From Ferrovibrio sp965278975 (GTDB taxonomy: Bacteria; Pseudomonadota; Alphaproteobacteria; Ferrovibrionales; Ferrovibrionaceae), in the NCBI RefSeq assembly GCF_965278975.1, contig NZ_OZ257126.1, positions 2,666,001 through 2,730,000 of the forward strand: a DNA stretch of 64,000 nucleotides, given 5' to 3'. Positions 25,369 to 34,625 of the stretch are shown here, in pieces. A program made the translations under genes and the position numbers. The notes under the pieces were generated by a model. That model did not search any database, was not told the DNA's origin, and worked only from the letters and a program-made list of their open reading frames with translations. Numbering within the stretch: position 1 is the first letter of the stretch; the number at the start of each line of letters is the position of its first letter.

Positions 25369-25989
25369 ATGGCACGGGCACGATCGGCACGGCAGACGCA
25401 TTTCATCGAGCAGGAGGCGGAATCCGCTGAAGGACTCGGTACGCATCTGCATACCTGCGATCATCCGGAATGTCGCCGCGAAGGGCGTTTCCCGGCACCC
25501 AAAAGCCGCGAACCGCGCGATGGCCGCTACTGGTTCTGCCTGGAGCATGTGCGGCAATACAATCTCGGCTGGGATTTCTTCCGCGGCATGACGCCGGAGG
25601 AAGTGGAGGAGTATCAGCGCGAGGACATGCTGGGCCACCGCCCGACCTGGACTTTCGGCACCAAGGCGCCGAATGGCGACGAGCCGCAGGTCTGGGTCAA
25701 GGACGATCTCGGCATCCTGGCCGATGTCGGCATTGTGATAAATGGCGGCCGGCGCCGCCCGGGGCCGGAGCCGATTTTCGAGCCGCGCGAGCGCGAGGCT
25801 TTGCAGGAACTGGATTTCGACCTCCAGGCGCTGAAGCCGCCGCTGCGCTGGGCCGATATCAAGGCGCAATACAAGCAAATGGTGAAACGCTACCACCCGG
25901 ACGCCAATGGCGGCGACCGCGATGCGGAAGAGCGGCTGAAAAGCATCAACCAAGCCTATGCGTACCTGGAATCCCGGGGCTATACTTGA
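25369..25989 (+). CDS. Zinc-finger J-domain protein
   Basis: A 206-residue protein from the ATG at 25369 (a longer frame to 25045 runs antisense to bolA). The N-terminal half has a metal-binding cluster C30, C35, C57, H60. The C-terminal 50 residues are a J-domain with H176-P177-D178, the motif that stimulates Hsp70 ATPase. It is not a canonical DnaJ (no Gly/Phe region or CxxCxGxG repeats). Members lie next to cobS in many alphaproteobacteria, suggesting a chaperone role in cobaltochelatase or metalloprotein assembly; that is inferred from context. Confidence 0.88.
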   Translation: MARARSARQTHFIEQEAESAEGLGTHLHTCDHPECRREGRFPAPKSREPRDGRYWFCLEHVRQYNLGWDFFRGMTPEEVEEYQREDMLGHRPTWTFGTKAPNGDEPQVWVKDDLGILADVGIVINGGRRRPGPEPIFEPREREALQELDFDLQALKPPLRWADIKAQYKQMVKRYHPDANGGDRDAEERLKSINQAYAYLESRGYT

Positions 25990-26056
25990 AGGATCGACCC
26001 GGGAAGCCGCAGCCCTCCGCCCAGACGACAAGAAATTACCCGAAACGAGAGTCACG

Positions 26057-27073
26057 ATGACGGCCATTCAGACCAAGCCAGTTTCTTCGCCATTTGCCGC
26101 CGCCGGCATGCCGGACATGCCCGATGTGAAGATTTCCGTGCGCGATGTGTTCGGTATCGACAGCGACATGACGGTGCCGGGCTTCTCGCACCGTTCCGAG
26201 CATGTGCCTGACCTCGACAGCACCTACCGCTTCGACCGCGAGACCACGCTCGCCATCCTGGCCGGCTTTGCCCATAACCGCCGCGTCATGGTTCAAGGCT
26301 ATCACGGCACCGGCAAGTCGACCCATATCGAGCAGGTCGCCGCCCGCCTGAACTGGCCCTGCGTGCGCGTCAATCTCGACAGCCATATCAGCCGCATCGA
26401 TCTCGTCGGCAAGGACGCCATCGTGCTGCGCGACGGCAAGCAGGTGACCGAATTCCGCGAAGGCATCCTGCCCTGGGCGCTGCAGTCGCCCGTCGCCCTG
26501 GTGTTCGACGAATACGATGCCGGCCGCCCGGACGTGATGTTCGTGATCCAGCGCGTGCTGGAAGTGGAAGGCAAGCTCACCCTGCTCGACCAGAACCGCG
26601 TGATCCGCCCGCACAAGGCGTTCCGCCTGTTCTCGACCGCCAACACCATCGGCCTTGGCGACACCACCGGGCTCTATCACGGTACGCAGCAGATCAACCA
26701 GGGCCAGATGGACCGCTGGTCGATCGTCACCACGCTGAACTACCTGCCGGCCGAAGATGAAGTCGCCATCGTGGCGGCGAAGTCGCCGAGCTATCAGGAT
26801 GTGGCGGGGCGCAAGCTGCTGTCGCAGATGGTGGCGGTGGCCGAACTGACCCGCGCCGGTTTCATCAATGGCGACATTTCCACCGTGATGAGCCCGCGTA
26901 CCGTCATCACCTGGGCCGAGAATGCGCGCATCTTTGGCAGCGTCGGCTTCGCCTTCCGCGTCACCTTCCTCAACAAGTGCGACGAACTGGAGCGCGCCAC
27001 GGTGGCGGAATACTACCAGCGCTGCTTCGGCGAGGAACTGCCGGAAACGGCGGCGAAGGTCGACCTGAAGTAA
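26057..27073 (+). CDS. cobS: Aerobic cobaltochelatase subunit CobS
   Basis: A 338-residue AAA+ ATPase, one of three subunits (CobN, CobS, CobT) that insert cobalt into hydrogenobyrinate a,c-diamide in aerobic B12 synthesis. Walker A is GYHGTGKST (81-89), Walker B ALVFDEYDAG, and sensor-region FSTANTIGLGD is clear. Start at the ATG at 26057, 67 bases after the J-domain gene. CobN is not in this window. No cobalamin riboswitch is visible in the upstream gap, so control is probably with the upstream genes or constitutive. Confidence 0.95.
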   Translation: MTAIQTKPVSSPFAAAGMPDMPDVKISVRDVFGIDSDMTVPGFSHRSEHVPDLDSTYRFDRETTLAILAGFAHNRRVMVQGYHGTGKSTHIEQVAARLNWPCVRVNLDSHISRIDLVGKDAIVLRDGKQVTEFREGILPWALQSPVALVFDEYDAGRPDVMFVIQRVLEVEGKLTLLDQNRVIRPHKAFRLFSTANTIGLGDTTGLYHGTQQINQGQMDRWSIVTTLNYLPAEDEVAIVAAKSPSYQDVAGRKLLSQMVAVAELTRAGFINGDISTVMSPRTVITWAENARIFGSVGFAFRVTFLNKCDELERATVAEYYQRCFGEELPETAAKVDLK

Positions 27074-27092
27074 CGGGACGGGCTGAACCACC

Positions 27093-28973
27093 ATGGCGGG
27101 TAAGCCGGAATCGCCCATCGAGCCGTTCAAGCGTGCGCTCGGCAATGCGACCCGCTCGATTGCCGGTGAGCGCGAGCTGCAGGTTACGTTCGGGCCGGAA
27201 ACGCCCGGCCTGCGTGGCCTGCGCGCACGCCTGCCGGTGCCGGGCCGTGATCTGCCGGTGGCCGAAGTGGCACAGTTGCGCGGCCTGGCCGATTCCATGG
27301 CGCTGCGGCTGAAGCATCACGACGACAAGCTACATTCCAAGCTGCTGCCGCAGGGCGGCACCGCGCGCGCGGTGTTCGATGCGGTGGAGCAGGCGCGTGT
27401 CGAGGCGATTGGCGCCAATCGCATGCCGGGCATGGCGCAGAATCTTTCGGCCGCCTTGGAGGATCGCTGCAAGAGCCGTGGCTTCCAGAAGGTGAAGGAC
27501 CGTTCGGAAGCGCCGCTGGCCGAGGCCGTGGGCCTGATGGCGCGCGAGCGCCTTACCGGCCTGGCCGTGCCGGAAACCGCGCGCACCATGGTGGAGATGT
27601 GGCGCAGCTTCATCGAGGAGAAGGGCGGTACCGATCTCGACCGCCTGATGGACTCGCTGCATGACCAGCGCGCCTTCGCCAAGCTGGCGCGCAAGCTGAT
27701 CAAGGATCTCGACCTCGCCGACGAAGAGAGCGGCGATATGTCGGAGGATGACGAGAATTCCGACCAGGACAGCCAAGGCCAGCAGCCGCAGAGCCAGTCG
27801 GAGGGCGAAGACAGCCAGGAGGGCGAATCTTCCGCCTCTGGCGAGCAGCAGGCGGAAGCCTCCGATGCCGGCGGCGGCGAGGCCGCCGAGATGGAAGCCG
27901 AGGCCGGCATGGAGCAGCAGGTCGCCGGCGCGGGCGAGGAGGCCGGCAAAGGCCGCCGCCCGCCGATGGGCGACAATTACGGCGCCAACCGCGAGCAGAC
28001 CTACAAGGCTTACACCAAGCAGTTCGACGAAGTGGTGGAAGCCGACGACCTTTGCGATGCCGAGGAACTGGCCCGCCTGCGCCATCATCTCGACCAGCAG
28101 CTCAATCACCTGCAAAGCGTGGTCGGCCGGCTGGCCAACCGCTTGCAGCGCCGCCTGCTGGCGAAGCAGACTCGCTCCTGGGATTTCGATCTTGAGGAAG
28201 GCATTCTCGACGCGGCGCGGCTGGCACGCATCGTTGCCAACCCGACCCTGTCGCTTTCCTACAAGGAAGAGAAGGAAACCGATTTCCGCGATACGGTCGT
28301 GTCGCTGCTGATTGATAATTCCGGCTCCATGCGCGGCCGTCCGATCACGGTGGCGGCGATGTGCGCTGATATCCTGGCGCGCACGCTGGAGCGCTGCGCC
28401 GTGAAGGTGGAGATCCTCGGCTTCACCACGCGCGCCTGGAAGGGCGGGCAGAGCCGCGAGAAATGGCTGAACGAGAACAAGCCTGCCGCACCAGGCCGCC
28501 TCAATGACCTGCGCCATATCGTCTACAAGGGCGCCGATGCACCCTGGCGCCGCGCCCGGCGCAATCTCGGACTGATGCTGCGCGAAGGCCTGTTGAAGGA
28601 AAATATCGACGGCGAAGCGCTGATGTGGGCGCATGACCGCCTGCTCGCCCGTCCGGAACAGCGCCGCATCCTGATGGTGATTTCGGATGGCGCGCCGGTG
28701 GATGATTCCACGCTCTCGGTCAATCCCGGCAATTATCTCGACCGCCATCTGCGCGAGACTATCGAGTGGATCGAGCGCCGCTCGCCGGTGGAACTCACCG
28801 CCATCGGTATCGGCCATGACGTGACGCGCTACTATCGCCGTGCTGTCACCATTGTCGATGCCGAACAGCTCGGCGGTGTGATGATGGAACGTCTGGCCGA
28901 ATTGTTCGAGGACGATCCTGGCGCCAAGGGCGCTGGCACTGGCCGGAGCCGAGGGCGCTCGCGCGCCGCCTGA
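27093..28973 (+). CDS. cobT: Aerobic cobaltochelatase subunit CobT
   Basis: A 626-residue partner of CobS, forming the AAA+/VWA motor of cobaltochelatase, analogous to BchI/BchD of magnesium chelatase. In order: an N-terminal CobT domain (about 1-200), a highly acidic Gln/Ser/Glu-rich linker (about 205-290), and a VWA domain with MIDAS D408-N-S-G-S412 and the distal Thr/Asp positions (SDGAPVDDST). It starts 19 bases after cobS. An intrinsic terminator 12 bases past its stop ends the transcript. Confidence 0.95.
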   Translation: MAGKPESPIEPFKRALGNATRSIAGERELQVTFGPETPGLRGLRARLPVPGRDLPVAEVAQLRGLADSMALRLKHHDDKLHSKLLPQGGTARAVFDAVEQARVEAIGANRMPGMAQNLSAALEDRCKSRGFQKVKDRSEAPLAEAVGLMARERLTGLAVPETARTMVEMWRSFIEEKGGTDLDRLMDSLHDQRAFAKLARKLIKDLDLADEESGDMSEDDENSDQDSQGQQPQSQSEGEDSQEGESSASGEQQAEASDAGGGEAAEMEAEAGMEQQVAGAGEEAGKGRRPPMGDNYGANREQTYKAYTKQFDEVVEADDLCDAEELARLRHHLDQQLNHLQSVVGRLANRLQRRLLAKQTRSWDFDLEEGILDAARLARIVANPTLSLSYKEEKETDFRDTVVSLLIDNSGSMRGRPITVAAMCADILARTLERCAVKVEILGFTTRAWKGGQSREKWLNENKPAAPGRLNDLRHIVYKGADAPWRRARRNLGLMLREGLLKENIDGEALMWAHDRLLARPEQRRILMVISDGAPVDDSTLSVNPGNYLDRHLRETIEWIERRSPVELTAIGIGHDVTRYYRRAVTIVDAEQLGGVMMERLAELFEDDPGAKGAGTGRSRGRSRAA

Positions 28974-28984
28974 CTTCCCGATCA

Positions 28985-29014
28985 TCACGGGTTCCGTGGA
29001 ACTCGTGACTTTTT
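28985..29014 (+). terminator. Intrinsic terminator after cobT
   Basis: An 11-bp stem TCACGGGTTCC / GGAACTCGTGA with one G-U pair (28985-28995 and 28998-29008; the innermost pair probably opens to make the loop), followed by C and T5 at 29010-29014. It ends the cobS-cobT transcript before the VWA lipoprotein gene. Confidence 0.8.
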
Positions 29015-29124
29015 CGCCACATGGGTGAATGAAGGGCGCGCAACACAATCGCGCCGCTTTGGTGGCATTTTTGCGCCACAATTCGCCTCGTATGCTCACG
29101 CCCGCTCAAACCAGGGAGGTGCGC

Positions 29125-30786
29125 ATGCACATGGAGCAGAGAGTAGTGGCAGCATTCGCTGCCATGCTGGCGGTGGGTATCGGTCTCGCCGCCTGTGAGA
29201 AAGCCCCGGAATATTCAGCATCTGCGCCTGGCACCGCGTCTGCGGGTGCCGGAGCCATTCCGGCCACAGCCGGCGCCCCAGTCGCGCGGCAAAGGATGGA
29301 GATGGGTATCGCCCGTCCCATGGCCGTCATGCCTGCGGCGGCTCCGTCAGCTTCGTTGCCAGGCAATGATCGTTTTGCCAATGCACCGGTCAATCCGGTG
29401 CATGCCACGCTGGATAGCCCGGTCTCCACCTTCAGTATCGATGTCGATACGGCATCCTATGCCGTGGCGCGGCGCTTCCTGCGCAGCGGCAGCCTGCCGC
29501 CGGTGCAGGCGGTGCGCAGCGAGGAGATGATCAACTATTTCTCCTACGATTACGCCCGCCCCAGCGATCCGGCGCAGCCCTTCGCCATCGATGTGGCGCT
29601 GATGCCGACACCGTGGAATGAGCATAGCCGCCTGCTGCGCATTGGCCTGCAGGGCTATAGTCGTGCCGAGCAGCAGCGGCCGCTGGCGAATATCACCTTC
29701 CTGGTCGATGTTTCCGGCTCGATGTTTGCCGAAGACCGCCTGCCGCTCGCCAAGGCGGCGATGCGGCAGATGCTGGCGGCATTGCAGCCGGAAGACCGGG
29801 TGGCCATCGTCACCTATGCCAACGGCACCGCCGTGCCGCTCAGTTCAACACGGGCCGCTGACCGCGCCGCTGTCGAACGGGTGATCGACAGCCTGCATGC
29901 CAGCGGCGGTACTGCCGGCAGCGATGGCCTGCGGCTCGCCTATACCGAGGCCGAGCGTGGCTTCGTCGCCGGGGCCGCCAACCGCGTGATCCTGATGACC
30001 GACGGCGATTTCAATCTCGGCACCGTCGATGGTTCCAGCCTGGAAACTTTCATTGCTTCCAAGCGCAAGACCGGCATCTACCTCTCGGTGCTCGGCTTCG
30101 GTCTCGGCAATCTCAATGACGGGCTGATGCAGAAGCTGGCCCAGGCCGGCAACGGCACCGCCGCCTATATCGACACGCTGGACGAGGCCCGCCGCGTGCT
30201 GGTGGACAATCTCGCCGCCGCCTTGCTGCCGATTGCCGATGACGTAAAAATCCAGGTCGAGTTCAATCCGGTCCAGGTCGCCGAATACCGCCTGATTGGT
30301 TATGAGACGCGCGGCCTGCGGCGTGAGGATTTCAAGAACGATGCCATTGATGCCGGCGAGATCGGCGATGGTCACCGTGTCACCGCGCTCTATGAAATCA
30401 CCGCACCCGGCAGCAAGGGGCAGAAGCTGGATCCACTGCGCTATGGCGGCACGCCAGCTACATCGGGGCATAATGCCGACAAGGCCAGTGAGGAAATCGC
30501 CTTCGTGCGTCTGCGCTATAAGCGCCCAGGCGAAAGCAGCAGCCAGGAGATGGCCCGCGCCGTAACAAAAAACGATGTCTATACCGAAGCCTCGGCGCCT
30601 GCCGATCTGCGCTTTGCCGCCGCCGTTGCCGGCTTTGCCCAGAGCCTGCGTGGTGATCCTTATCTCAATGGCTATGGCCTGCGCCAAGTGGCGGGTCTGG
30701 CAGAAGGGGCCACCGGCAAGGATCCGGGTGGCTGGCGCGCCGAGTTTCTGCGGCTGGTGCGCAGCGCCGAAAGTATGAAGCGCTAG
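29125..30786 (+). CDS. VWA-domain lipoprotein (YfbK type)
   Basis: A 553-residue protein from the ATG at 29125, five bases after GGAGG. The signal peptide ends in a lipobox with C24 (GIGLAACEK), so it should be a lipoprotein. An Ala/Pro-rich linker follows, then the conserved segment FSIDVDTASYAVARRFLR...EEMINYF typical of YfbK proteins, a VWA domain with MIDAS D195-V-S-G-S199, and a C-terminal VWA-associated domain ending near GLAEGA. These proteins probably bind metals and partners at the cell envelope; a function is not established. It stands alone between the cobT terminator and the convergent kinase gene. Confidence 0.88.
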   Translation: MHMEQRVVAAFAAMLAVGIGLAACEKAPEYSASAPGTASAGAGAIPATAGAPVARQRMEMGIARPMAVMPAAAPSASLPGNDRFANAPVNPVHATLDSPVSTFSIDVDTASYAVARRFLRSGSLPPVQAVRSEEMINYFSYDYARPSDPAQPFAIDVALMPTPWNEHSRLLRIGLQGYSRAEQQRPLANITFLVDVSGSMFAEDRLPLAKAAMRQMLAALQPEDRVAIVTYANGTAVPLSSTRAADRAAVERVIDSLHASGGTAGSDGLRLAYTEAERGFVAGAANRVILMTDGDFNLGTVDGSSLETFIASKRKTGIYLSVLGFGLGNLNDGLMQKLAQAGNGTAAYIDTLDEARRVLVDNLAAALLPIADDVKIQVEFNPVQVAEYRLIGYETRGLRREDFKNDAIDAGEIGDGHRVTALYEITAPGSKGQKLDPLRYGGTPATSGHNADKASEEIAFVRLRYKRPGESSSQEMARAVTKNDVYTEASAPADLRFAAAVAGFAQSLRGDPYLNGYGLRQVAGLAEGATGKDPGGWRAEFLRLVRSAESMKR

Positions 30787-30800
30787 GTGGGTATGAAGCG

Positions 30801-33800
30801 TTAGCCGATTTTCTTGATGCTATCGAGCAGCGACCCGAGCTTTGCCCTGGTCGAGTTGCTCAAGGCATCGGGGGCCGTCAATGCAGGGTCGGCATTGGCG
30901 GCTTCCGGCGCCCCTGCGCGCGGCTCGGCTGGCCCGAGCAGGCTGTTGATAGCGCCAACCAGTTGCGCCAGGTCGATGGGCTTGGCCACATAGGCATTCA
31001 TGCCGGCGTTGAGATAGATGGTGCGGTCGCCTTCCATGGCATTGGCGGTCAGCGCAATGATCGGCAATTGCCCGGCTGGCGGTGGCAGCCGGCGGATGGC
31101 GCGGGTAGCAGCCATGCCGTCCATCTCCGGCATCTGCACATCCATCAGCACGACATCATAGGGTGCGGTCTGCACGGCAGTGCAGGCTTCAACGCCATTA
31201 TTCACCATGTCGACATGGTGGCCGAGCCGCCGCAGCATGGTGGCGATCACCATCTGGTTCACCTGGTTGTCTTCGGCCACCAGCACGCGTAACGGCCGGC
31301 CGAGTGCGGAGCGGCGCAGGTCTTCGGCGCGCGGCGCTTCTGTCAGGCTCGGCGCAATGCCTTCCGGCAGGGTGAGGCGGAACCAGAAGCGGCTGCCTTT
31401 CCACTCCTCGCTCTCGGCGCCGATCTGGCCGCCCATCAGTTCGACCAACTGGCGCGAAATCGCCAGGCCGAGACCAGTGCCGCCGAAACGGCGGCTGATC
31501 GAGCGGTCGGCCTGGGTGAAATGGGTGAACAGGCCGTCGATCTTGTCGGCGGCGATGCCGATGCCGGTATCTTCCACTGCCACGGTCAGGCTGACTTGAT
31601 CATTGCGGCCGCGCGCGGCGGTCACGGCAATGGTGACGCTGCCATGATCGGTGAACTTGATCGCGTTACCTACCAGATTGAACAGCACCTGGCGGATGCG
31701 GCTGGGATCGCCGCGCAGATAGCGCGGCGTGTCCTCGGCCATGCGCACGGTGAGCGCCACGCCCTTGGTGGTGGCGCGTGGCCCCATCATGAACACGATG
31801 CTTTCGATCAGCCGAGGCAGGTCGAAATCCACCTCGTCCAGCCGCACCTTGCCGGCTTCCAGCTTGGAGAAGTCCAGGATGTCGTTCAACAGCACCAGCA
31901 GATGCTCGGCGGATTCACGCGCGGCGCCCAGCAGTTTACGCTGCTCGTCATCCAGCGTGGTATCGCCCAGCAGGCCGACCGAACCGAGCACGCCGTTCAG
32001 CGGCGTGCGGATTTCATGGCTCATCATCGCCAGGAAATCGCCCTTGGCGCGGTTCGCCGCTTCGGCGCGGTCCTTGGCCTGGGCATAGCGGTCGGCGAGA
32101 TCGCTGAGGCGCGCGGCCTGATCTTCCACCTGGCGCTTGGCTGTTGCCAGATCGACCAGATTGGTTTCCAGTGCCCGCTGCTGCTGTTTCAGCGCCGTGA
32201 TATCGGTGGCGATGCCGACCAGGCCGCCATCGGCGGTGCGGCGTTCGGCGGTACGCAGCCAGCGGCCATCGGCCAGGCGCAGTTCGCTGCTGCCGTTTGC
32301 CGGCATCATCTGCTCACGCTCGGCAAGCCAGGCATCCACCTCACCCGGGGCCACATCCACCAGCTTGCCGGCGATGGAGGCGCGCAGGATGTCGGCAAAA
32401 GCCATGCCCGGCACCAGCAGATGGCTGATCTCGGCATGGAAATCGCGGAAGCGGCTGTTGCACAGTACCAGGCGGTGGTCGCGATCGTAGAGTACGAAGC
32501 CGTCGGAAATGCTTTCGATGGCATCGGCAAGCTGGCGCTCGGCGCGTTTCAACTCACTGATATCGGAGAAGATCGAGATCACGCCGCCATCGGCGATGCG
32601 GTGGCGCGTGATGCGCAGCCACACACCAGGCCGTGGTTCTGCGATCATCGGCCGGCCATCAGGCTGATACAGCGACTGGCGCAGCTCATGGCGGAATGCC
32701 TGGGAATCAACGCCAGAGTTATCCACCAGGCGCAGCCGCATGATTTCCTCGAACAGCAATTCCATATGCACGCCTGGGCGCACGATAGCCGGGTCATGGC
32801 CGCTGATTTCGTAGAATCGGCTGTTCGCCATCACCATGCGCTCGTCGGGGCCGTAGAGCAGGAAGCCGTCCGGCAGGCTCTCGATCGAATCGCGCAGGCG
32901 CTGTTCGGCGCGCTTGATATCGGAAATATCGGCAAAGGTGGCGATCATGCCGCCCTGGGCGATGCGCTGGCGCGTCACGCGCAGCCAGCGGCCCGGGCGG
33001 TATTCGATATCCTGCGGCTGGCCGGAGGGATTGAGGAAATCATGTTCCGCCTGGCGCCGGATGCTGGGCTGCAATTCCACCGGCACGCCCCAGAGATTGC
33101 GCTCCACTACCATGCGGATCAATTCCAGGCCATGCATGCCGGGCTTGGCCAGCGCTGGATCATGGCCGGAGAAATCATAGAAGCGCCGGTTGGCCAGCAC
33201 CAGAAAGCCATCGGCATCGTATAGCGCGAAACCCTCGTCGATGGTTTCGATGGCATCGCGCAGCCGCTGCTCGGCCTGTTTCAGCGCGGTGATATCGGAG
33301 GTGATGGCCACCATGCCGCCATCGCCCGTGGGCGCTTCCGAAATCCGCAGCCAGCGGCCATCGGGCAATTGCTGCTCCACCGAATAGCCGGTTCTCTCCA
33401 TATGCAGCTTCTGCTCGCGCAATTCCTCCCAGGCAGCCAGGTCGGCTTGCGGGAATCTGCCGCCATGTGCCATGGCGCTGCGGATCAGGTCGGCATGCTC
33501 GCGGCCGATCAGGCTGGCGTCTTTGCCATTGCCGAAATATTCGGCGCTGCGGGCATTGTGCAGCACCACGCGATCCTGCTCGTCATAGAGCACGAAGCCA
33601 TCGGGCATATGCTGCAGGGCGGCGGTGAGGCGCTGTTCGGCGCGGCGCGTTGCCAGCATCTGCCGGCGCAGCATCAGGCCAAGCCCGATGGCTACCAGCA
33701 GGGCCGCTGCGAACAGCGAGAAATCCGCCATCACATTGCGCCGCCAGTTGCTCAAGGCATCTTCAGGCGCCAGCCCGGCGGCCACCACCAGCGGGTATTT

Positions 33801-34589
33801 TGCCACGCGGCGATAGGCGACGTAGCGTGCCCGGCCATCGCTACGCCCCGATGAGAGGTAAACGCCCTCGTCATGCTGCGGCAGCATCTCGGTGAACAGC
33901 TTCAGCCCGGCATCGCTGGAGCCGATATCGATACCTTGCGGGGTGTGGCGCATCAGCCGCAGGCCATCGGTGCGGTAAAGCGAGAGCAGGGAATGTTTCT
34001 GCGGCTGCAGCTTGGCGTAGACGCTGGAGAAATATTCCGGTGCCACCGCCACCACGATAACACCGCCGAAACCACCATTGCCGCGTTCGATGCGGCGGCT
34101 GGCACTGATCAGCCATTGCCCGGTGAGGCGGCTCAACATCGGCGCGCCGATGAACAGCCCGGCATCACTGTGCTCGACATGGGCACGGAAATAATCGCGG
34201 TCGGAAAGATTGAAGGGCCGCGGCGGATCGGCGCCGCTATCCAGGATCAGGTTGCCCTCCGGATCGAATACGATGAAAGATCGGATCTGCGGCAGGTCCG
34301 TCATCATGTTCAGCATGCGGCGGCGTATTTCACCGAGCGGCGCCACCTGCAGCACGCCGGCATCGGTCACGGCATCGGCAAAATATTGCAGGAACAGGTC
34401 GACGCCGGAGAAGGTGCGCGCGGCATGTTCGTCCAGCACGCGCGCCAAGGCTTGCACTTGGGCTTGCGCTGCGTTGAGGTCCTCGTCACGCTGGCGGTGT
34501 AGTTGCAGCGCCACCGAAATGGCGAGCATGAACAGCACCAAGCCAAGGAACGCGGACAAGACCAGGGATATGTTGCTACGCTTCTGCAT
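30801..34589 (-). CDS. Hybrid sensor histidine kinase with Cache sensor and four tandem PAS domains
   Basis: A 1262-residue membrane kinase from the ATG at 34589. In order: membrane helix (about 10-30), periplasmic double-Cache-like domain (about 35-285, with LSDRDYFRAH and GAPMLSRLTGQWL), second membrane helix (about 290-315), four successive PAS_7-type domains of about 120 residues each beginning with xGFxLYD and ending in DI(S/T)xLK, a coiled linker, HisKA with H858 in MSHEIRTPLNG, HATPase_c with the N, G1 and G2 boxes, and a C-terminal receiver with phospho-acceptor D1150 (LMDVQMPEMDG). No separate response regulator or output domain is adjacent, so phosphotransfer must go to a distant partner. 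The signal is unknown; the Cache domain suggests a small periplasmic ligand. Confidence 0.92.
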   Translation of the reverse strand: MQKRSNISLVLSAFLGLVLFMLAISVALQLHRQRDEDLNAAQAQVQALARVLDEHAARTFSGVDLFLQYFADAVTDAGVLQVAPLGEIRRRMLNMMTDLPQIRSFIVFDPEGNLILDSGADPPRPFNLSDRDYFRAHVEHSDAGLFIGAPMLSRLTGQWLISASRRIERGNGGFGGVIVVAVAPEYFSSVYAKLQPQKHSLLSLYRTDGLRLMRHTPQGIDIGSSDAGLKLFTEMLPQHDEGVYLSSGRSDGRARYVAYRRVAKYPLVVAAGLAPEDALSNWRRNVMADFSLFAAALLVAIGLGLMLRRQMLATRRAEQRLTAALQHMPDGFVLYDEQDRVVLHNARSAEYFGNGKDASLIGREHADLIRSAMAHGGRFPQADLAAWEELREQKLHMERTGYSVEQQLPDGRWLRISEAPTGDGGMVAITSDITALKQAEQRLRDAIETIDEGFALYDADGFLVLANRRFYDFSGHDPALAKPGMHGLELIRMVVERNLWGVPVELQPSIRRQAEHDFLNPSGQPQDIEYRPGRWLRVTRQRIAQGGMIATFADISDIKRAEQRLRDSIESLPDGFLLYGPDERMVMANSRFYEISGHDPAIVRPGVHMELLFEEIMRLRLVDNSGVDSQAFRHELRQSLYQPDGRPMIAEPRPGVWLRITRHRIADGGVISIFSDISELKRAERQLADAIESISDGFVLYDRDHRLVLCNSRFRDFHAEISHLLVPGMAFADILRASIAGKLVDVAPGEVDAWLAEREQMMPANGSSELRLADGRWLRTAERRTADGGLVGIATDITALKQQQRALETNLVDLATAKRQVEDQAARLSDLADRYAQAKDRAEAANRAKGDFLAMMSHEIRTPLNGVLGSVGLLGDTTLDDEQRKLLGAARESAEHLLVLLNDILDFSKLEAGKVRLDEVDFDLPRLIESIVFMMGPRATTKGVALTVRMAEDTPRYLRGDPSRIRQVLFNLVGNAIKFTDHGSVTIAVTAARGRNDQVSLTVAVEDTGIGIAADKIDGLFTHFTQADRSISRRFGGTGLGLAISRQLVELMGGQIGAESEEWKGSRFWFRLTLPEGIAPSLTEAPRAEDLRRSALGRPLRVLVAEDNQVNQMVIATMLRRLGHHVDMVNNGVEACTAVQTAPYDVVLMDVQMPEMDGMAATRAIRRLPPPAGQLPIIALTANAMEGDRTIYLNAGMNAYVAKPIDLAQLVGAINSLLGPAEPRAGAPEAANADPALTAPDALSNSTRAKLGSLLDSIKKIG

Positions 34590-34625
34590 GCACCGGGCTA
34601 TAGCGCCCCCAGAAGAGGAACCAGT

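Noticed and set aside
25990..26056. Cobalamin riboswitch before cobS
   Set aside because: Only 67 bases with no B12-box-like sequence or long stems.
31521..33224. Plus-strand open frame of about 567 codons within the histidine kinase gene
   Set aside because: Complement of the PAS domains; repeats in it merely mirror the PAS duplications.
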